Shown here: piece by piece, positions 59,591 through 64,000 of the stretch
Layout of the letters: each line of letters begins with the position of its first letter
Position numbering within the stretch: the first letter of the stretch is position 1
Assembly: GCF_938015785.1 (NCBI RefSeq)
Contig: NZ_CALLWC010000045.1
Location: 11,108 to 75,107 of the forward strand
Reading direction: 5' to 3'
Origin: an uncultured Campylobacter sp.
Lineage (GTDB): Bacteria; Campylobacterota; Campylobacteria; Campylobacterales; Campylobacteraceae
Length of the DNA stretch: 64,000 bases
Position numbers and translations under genes: made by a program
Notes under the pieces: model-generated
The model's database searches: none
The model's input: only the letters and a program-made list of their open reading frames with translations
Told to the model about the DNA's origin: nothing

Positions 59591-61512
59591 CAGATCTTCT
59601 TTACCACCCTGCCTAAAATCACTCCGCTAGCGATGTTTGCGTCCGTAAGCTCGACTAGCACGGGCGTTAAAATGTCGCCGGCGAAATTTGAAACTAAAAT
59701 TTTAGCCCCCTTTAGCTTGTCATCTAGCTTTGCGGTGACGGAATTTCCGTTTTCGTCGATGTAGCAGCGAAATTTTTTGCCCAAATTTTCCGCGGCCCAG
59801 CGCGCAAATTTTCGGTCCATAAAATCAAACGCGACCTTGTCCGCCTCACGCTCTAGCTCGTTTAGCCGCGCGCACGTCGCATCGATGTTTAAAAGCAGGT
59901 AATTATAAAATTTCTCATCCCCCCTCATCTGCGCCTTTAGCAATCGGTGCAAAATGAGATCGGAATAGCGCCTGATCGGGCTTGTAAAGTGCGTGTAGTT
60001 ATCAAATCCGAGCCCGAAATGCCCGCGCGATTCGGATGCGTACTCGGCGCGCTTTTGAGCCTTGATGATGAGCTTATCGACCTCCTCGCGGATCCCCATG
60101 GCATCGGCTTGAGCCTGGATTTCGCCGATCATTTTAGCAAGGTTGTTCTGATACGGCGCGTCGATGCCGAACAGCGCCAGATCGTCAAGCAGCGCGTAAA
60201 TTTTTTTAAGCTCCGCCGAGCCGTGATTTCTAAAAACGCCCCGCTCGATGCGCGCCGCAGCGGCTTTATTGGCTAGTAGCATACAATCCTCAATGAGCTT
60301 GTGCGACGGAGTGTCGGTCTCAAAGCGGGTGGAGTTTATAAAACCGCGCTCATCAAGCGTGATGCGAAGCTCCTTGGTGCGGAAATCAAATCCGCGTTTT
60401 AGCCTCGCGCGGCGCAGGCGCTCGCAAATTTCATTAAGCGGCAAGAGCCAGCTTAAAATTTCAGGCTCGCACGCCTTGCGGGTGCGTAAAATTTCATCGA
60501 CCTCGTCGTAATTATAGCGGCGTTTTGATCTTATGATCGCTTCGAAAAGCTCCTGCTTTTGCGGGTTTAAATTTTCATCCAAAGCGATTTTAAAAACGAA
60601 GGCCAGCCTCGGAAGATCTGGCATCAGCGAGCAGATGTTTTCGCTAAGCTCGCGCGGTAGCATCGGCACGGAGCGGTGCGGGAAATAGATCGAAAAGCCG
60701 CGAAATTTCGCCTCCTTATCGATCGGCGAGTATTCGCTTACGTATTCGCTCACATCGGCGATCGCGACGTAAAGCGTGCGCTCTTTTACGTCAAAATAGA
60801 TCGCGTCGTCGAAGTCCTTGGCGTCGATAGGATCGATAGTGCAAAACGCAAGATGCTGCAAATCCACGCGCTGCGGATACAAAGAGCCGTCCACTTCGCT
60901 GCCGAAGCTCGCGGCTTGCTGCTTGCACGCTTCGTTAAATTCGTCGTTTTTATCGTAGATCGCTAAAGAAATTTTCTCATCGACGAAGGGATCGGCTAAG
61001 TTTCCGATCACCTCGGTAATTTCGTTCGTTAGATTATCAATCTTTAAAAGGGTGTTTGCGGGCAGCTGCTTTAGCGATTTTTGCGTGGCTTTGAGCGGAT
61101 TTGCGAGACCGGTTTTGACGTTTACGCCTAAAATTTCGCGCCCGAAGCTTTTGGTATAAACCACGCTCGTTAAAAACGCAGGCTTAACGCACATCAGCAC
61201 TTTTGCGTGCAGGCGGGACTTTCTTGAGCTTAAAATTTTTGCTAGGATCAGATCGCCCAGGTGTACGCCGCTTAAATATCTGTTTTCGATGATGAGATCT
61301 GCCTTGAAGCGGTCGTCGAAACTCTGCAGATAGCCCGTGCCGTCGCGCGCGATGTCAAGCCTGCCGAAAACATAGCCGTCATTTAGATAGAGCTTGCCCT
61401 TGTGCGCGCTGATAGCGCCGATATTTAGGAGGTTGCGCGCGAGTTCCTTTTGCTCGCCGCTAAGATCCTTTTCAAATACGCCCGAGTTAAAGGCGCGCAG
61501 GAACTCTCTCAT
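59590..61512 (-). CDS. rnr: Ribonuclease R
   Basis: 640 residues. RNB catalytic motif IDPIDAKDFDDAIYF with the metal aspartates, then FTSPIRRYSDLILHRLL and an S1 domain at the C-terminus; cold-shock-like domains precede. RNase R degrades structured RNA 3' to 5'. The length is short for RNase R, as usual in this class. It shares one base with holA, and its ATG overlaps the stop of the HDOD gene. Confidence 0.95.
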   Translation of the reverse strand: MREFLRAFNSGVFEKDLSGEQKELARNLLNIGAISAHKGKLYLNDGYVFGRLDIARDGTGYLQSFDDRFKADLIIENRYLSGVHLGDLILAKILSSRKSRLHAKVLMCVKPAFLTSVVYTKSFGREILGVNVKTGLANPLKATQKSLKQLPANTLLKIDNLTNEITEVIGNLADPFVDEKISLAIYDKNDEFNEACKQQAASFGSEVDGSLYPQRVDLQHLAFCTIDPIDAKDFDDAIYFDVKERTLYVAIADVSEYVSEYSPIDKEAKFRGFSIYFPHRSVPMLPRELSENICSLMPDLPRLAFVFKIALDENLNPQKQELFEAIIRSKRRYNYDEVDEILRTRKACEPEILSWLLPLNEICERLRRARLKRGFDFRTKELRITLDERGFINSTRFETDTPSHKLIEDCMLLANKAAAARIERGVFRNHGSAELKKIYALLDDLALFGIDAPYQNNLAKMIGEIQAQADAMGIREEVDKLIIKAQKRAEYASESRGHFGLGFDNYTHFTSPIRRYSDLILHRLLKAQMRGDEKFYNYLLLNIDATCARLNELEREADKVAFDFMDRKFARWAAENLGKKFRCYIDENGNSVTAKLDDKLKGAKILVSNFAGDILTPVLVELTDANIASGVILGRVVKKI

Positions 61513-62759
61513 ATCGAAATTTCGCCTTTAGCCTCTAAAAACGCCTCCTGCTCGAAGCCGAACTCGACTAGTAAATTTAAAGCGTTGTCGATGCTAAGCT
61601 CGTCAAAGTGGTGATAGATATTGACCGCGGTTTTGGCGATCTTTAGCATCGCGTAGCGGGATTTGTTCTCAAAAGGCGCGTCGTCGGGGGCGTTTGAATA
61701 CAGCGCGTCCTGCGCGATCTGCTCTAGCCCGAAATGCGCAAATAGCGCGTGCGAGACGCTTTCGCGGCTCGTGCCGCTAAATTTCATCTCCACATCGGTA
61801 AAATCCTGCGGAAAGATCGAGCCCTTGATGGCATGGTAAAATTCCTCCGCCTTGCCTGCCGCGCACACCTGCTCGTCGATAAAAACCCGCCCGAACTCCA
61901 CTAAAATCACGCTTGAGAGGATACTTTGCTCAATCTGTGGGTAGGATTTGATCCACGAAAACATAAGCAGATTTCGCAGCAGCGAGACCTGCGTGAGTTT
62001 TTCTCGGTCGATGCGATACGCCTGTAGACTCGGCTTTAGCATCGCGTCAAATATGGCAAATAGAAAAAACGCCCGCATCTGCTCGCGCCCGTAAAGCTCG
62101 AACGCTCGCTGTAAATTTAGCGCCTTTAGCGCCGCGGCGCTCTGCTCCTGTTTCGGCGGCTGCTCTCGCCCCTGCTCCTGCGCTCTCCCACATTCTTGCT
62201 CCTGTTTTTGCTGCTGCGCTTGTATCGGCTCTCGCCCATGCACTCGTTCGGCTTGCGCAGAAACACCCGAACCTAGCGTGCAATCAGCTCTCGCAGCGGC
62301 GTGTTGATTTTGCCGCTGTGTATCGCTCGCGGCCTGCGAGGGGTTAAATTTAAAATTCTCGTCGCTGTAGTTCGCGCCGTTTGCGTCATTTGAATGATTA
62401 AATTTAAAACTATCGCCCCGCCCCGCTAAGTCTGAGCCCTTTTGCTCGCTCGAGGTGCACTCGTTTTGCAGCCAATCGTTTGCGGCATCTTGTAAGCCGT
62501 GCTTTATAATCTCCGCGCCTTGGAGATCGCACCGCTCATCTGTAGCGGCGAAATTTTGCCTCGCGAGCCCTTCGGCGCTAAATTTAGACAAACCGCAAAA
62601 GGCTAAATCTAAAATTTTATCCGCGAGGGGGGTGTTTTTTGAAATTTGCAGAGCGAGCCTGACATCCGAAACATCCGTCTCAAACGATGCTAAAATTTTT
62701 AAAATTTCATCACTAAAGCCCGCGAGCGCGCCTATTTTTTGGGTTATAAATTTATTCAT
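61509..62759 (-). CDS. HDOD-domain protein with a Gln-rich insertion
   Basis: 416 residues from the ATG at 62759, chosen over a TTG 11 codons upstream because HDOD proteins start MNxxI-type. The parts before about 60 and after about 212 resemble one HDOD domain (DVRLALQISKNTPLADKIL and, later, AFELYGREQMRAFFLF, LLRNLLMFSWIKSY, HALFAHFGLEQIA). Between them lies a 150-residue low-complexity block: FKFN repeats, then a Gln/Glu-rich run (AQQQKQEQECGRAQEQGREQ). HDOD proteins are signalling or regulatory proteins without known enzymatic activity. The block would split one domain, so it likely loops out. Confidence 0.75.
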   Translation of the reverse strand: MNKFITQKIGALAGFSDEILKILASFETDVSDVRLALQISKNTPLADKILDLAFCGLSKFSAEGLARQNFAATDERCDLQGAEIIKHGLQDAANDWLQNECTSSEQKGSDLAGRGDSFKFNHSNDANGANYSDENFKFNPSQAASDTQRQNQHAAARADCTLGSGVSAQAERVHGREPIQAQQQKQEQECGRAQEQGREQPPKQEQSAAALKALNLQRAFELYGREQMRAFFLFAIFDAMLKPSLQAYRIDREKLTQVSLLRNLLMFSWIKSYPQIEQSILSSVILVEFGRVFIDEQVCAAGKAEEFYHAIKGSIFPQDFTDVEMKFSGTSRESVSHALFAHFGLEQIAQDALYSNAPDDAPFENKSRYAMLKIAKTAVNIYHHFDELSIDNALNLLVEFGFEQEAFLEAKGEISI

Positions 62760-62981
62760 TTTAAAAAACCGTTCAATAGAAATTTCGCACAATCATATCA
62801 AATTTTAACTCAAATTGCAAAGCAAAACGCCGCCGTTGCGTCCAAATTCCGCTTCGGCTCACGAGACTTTTAAGCGCTTTTTTAAGCTAAAAAATCACGG
62901 ATCAACCCGCCTGTTTGTCGTGACGGCAAAACTAAAATTTCATCCGCCGTTTTATAAAATCTTAATCCCCTTTCGTATAGA

Positions 62982-63803
62982 ATGCATCGAAATTTCGTTT
63001 ATAAAGAACTTGATTTGGATAAATTTGAAGTCAGCACTGTGCCAAGAAAAGAAAGGACTAGGGACTACGACAAAGAGCCGCTAGTTTTGCGGGATTATTC
63101 TGGCTTTCCTTTAATTTTACACTATTTGATTATTTTAATATTTTGGATTACTGCTTCTGGGTTTTGCATTAGTTTCTTAGACGATTTTGAAAGCGGTATT
63201 TTAGATTTTGATGACACAAAACGAACGATAATAAAATTTGGCTTTGCAATAGTTGTATTTTTGATATTTGATTGTTTTAATATTATAAATTTAAAGAAAA
63301 AATATACCTATTTTTATAATTCAAAAGTTGCATATTATGATCAAAATTTTAAAGAAACTAGCAGTGAAGATATAATATTTAACAACGACACAACTTTTAA
63401 GGCAATCTGGTTTTTAGATATGATATTTTCAAGTATTTTTAGTAAGGTATTTTTGGTTAGTTTTTTCATAATTGGCTTTATTGAAGGAACTTTTGGTATA
63501 TCTTTAATAGGTGTATTACTTTTAATATTTATATTATTGTTTGCGGAATTTTTAGAAATTATAGTTTTTTTGGTAATTTATAGATATGAAAACAAAAGTT
63601 TTAAAAATTTTTGGAAAATATTTCCAAAATTTCAAATAAATCTTGAATACGCAGAAGAGATACATTGGTCTGATTATAGGCGAAATAACGAGAGACTTTA
63701 TTCTATACATATATTTTCTTTCAATGAAGAAAATTACAATAAGGTAAGGGATTATATTTTTACGGTCTTTAATATAGATATAAATAAAAATTTAAGTAAA
63801 TAA
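62982..63803 (+). CDS. AT-rich membrane protein gene, probably acquired
   Basis: 273 residues with about four or five hydrophobic segments (LILHYLIILIFWITASGFCI; FGFAIVVFLIFDCFNI; VFLVSFFIIGFIEGTFGISL; LLLIFILLFAEFLEIIVFLV). The gene is far richer in A and T than its neighbours and uses mostly AT-ending codons. The C-terminus is charged and soluble (LEYAEEIHWSDYRRNNERLY). A strong -10-like TATAGAAT abuts the start, so a start further inside cannot be excluded. Function not recognised. Confidence 0.65.
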   Translation: MHRNFVYKELDLDKFEVSTVPRKERTRDYDKEPLVLRDYSGFPLILHYLIILIFWITASGFCISFLDDFESGILDFDDTKRTIIKFGFAIVVFLIFDCFNIINLKKKYTYFYNSKVAYYDQNFKETSSEDIIFNNDTTFKAIWFLDMIFSSIFSKVFLVSFFIIGFIEGTFGISLIGVLLLIFILLFAEFLEIIVFLVIYRYENKSFKNFWKIFPKFQINLEYAEEIHWSDYRRNNERLYSIHIFSFNEENYNKVRDYIFTVFNIDINKNLSK

Positions 63804-63830
63804 CAATTTTTTTGATAAAGGATAAAAAAA

Positions 63831-64000
63831 TGAGAAAGTTTGAGGCGCTAAAAACATATGCAGAGCTGCCATGGGCAGGGTATAGGGGATTGAACAATTA
63901 ACAAGCTGTGGTATAAAAAGACTGCTATGTTCTTTGGGTTTAACTGAGGGCTAATTCAGATCAAACAGATCCAAATATCAAATTTGCAAATTTAAATTTA
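63831..64000 (+). pseudogene. Possible remnant of a decayed gene at the window edge
   Basis: An ATG at 63831, preceded by AAAGGATA, opens MRKFEALKTYAELPWAGYRG and stops at 63902 after 23 codons. Beyond it, sequence in two frames (KLWYKKTAMFFGFN; LRANSDQTDPNIKFANLNL) looks protein-like but is interrupted. It may be a frame-shifted remnant or the start of something beyond the edge. Very uncertain. Confidence 0.3.

Noticed and set aside
62627..62632. Run of six G as a possible phase-variation tract
   Set aside because: Too short for the slippage seen in Campylobacter contingency genes, which usually need eight or more.

Overview
The window looks like the chromosome of a Campylobacter (Campylobacterota) of the higher-GC, mainly oral or anaerobic type, such as the C. 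gracilis group. This rests on gene order and gene content: HobA, a DnaA partner found only in this class; the chain lysC-hobA-holB-folP; the chain rpmH-rnpA-yidD-yidC-jag-mnmE; glmU-coaBC-uppS-prepilin peptidase-truA; and holA-rnr. The species call is an inference. No rRNA, tRNA, CRISPR array, transposase or complete prophage was seen.

Layout. Positions 1-24507 are coded entirely on the minus strand. They hold a serine-proteinase fragment at the left edge, a DjlA-like co-chaperone and purL. A tightly overlapping nine-gene lipooligosaccharide operon (about 4.4-13.6 kb) follows, with a lipid A acyltransferase, four glycosyltransferases, an ELM1-family protein, an O-antigen ligase-like protein and two paralogous polysaccharide deacetylases. 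Next come the mnmE-jag-yidC-yidD-rnpA-rpmH cluster and a MacAB/TolC-type efflux operon with an EamA transporter upstream. Positions 24658-42665 are plus strand: glmU, coaBC, uppS, a prepilin peptidase, an LptF/G permease, truA, a TAXI-TRAP transporter, a TonB receptor with a siderophore-type esterase, lrgAB with a cytidylate-kinase-like gene, and a zinc-ribbon protein. Positions 43-46.3 kb hold three poorly characterised genes, one split by an in-frame stop. Then come folP-holB-hobA-lysC-nudH (minus), hemW-tatB-tatC-queA (plus), several orphans, rpsF-ssb-rpsR and holA-rnr-HDOD (minus). At the right edge is a very AT-rich membrane-protein gene that looks foreign.

How the genes work together. 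The left half is envelope biology: LOS assembly, membrane-protein insertion (YidC/YidD) and efflux. The middle links cell-wall precursor and CoA synthesis (GlmU, CoaBC, UppS) with iron and organic-acid uptake. The right half is replication (HobA, HolB, HolA, SSB), folate and lysine-family amino acid synthesis, Tat export and RNA decay.

Most unusual signal. At least seven proteins carry long low-complexity insertions or extensions rich in Asn, Ser, Ala or Gln, several of them conserved housekeeping enzymes. MnmE has about 140 extra residues between its G4 and G5 motifs, TruA has about 155 extra N-terminal residues, and one glycosyltransferase carries five copies of an exact 30-bp period. Other notable points are an rnpA with no ordinary start codon at its expected N-terminus, a perfect 21-bp inverted repeat after uppS, a hairpin over the ribosome-binding site of the EamA gene, and a LOS locus placed between purL and mnmE.
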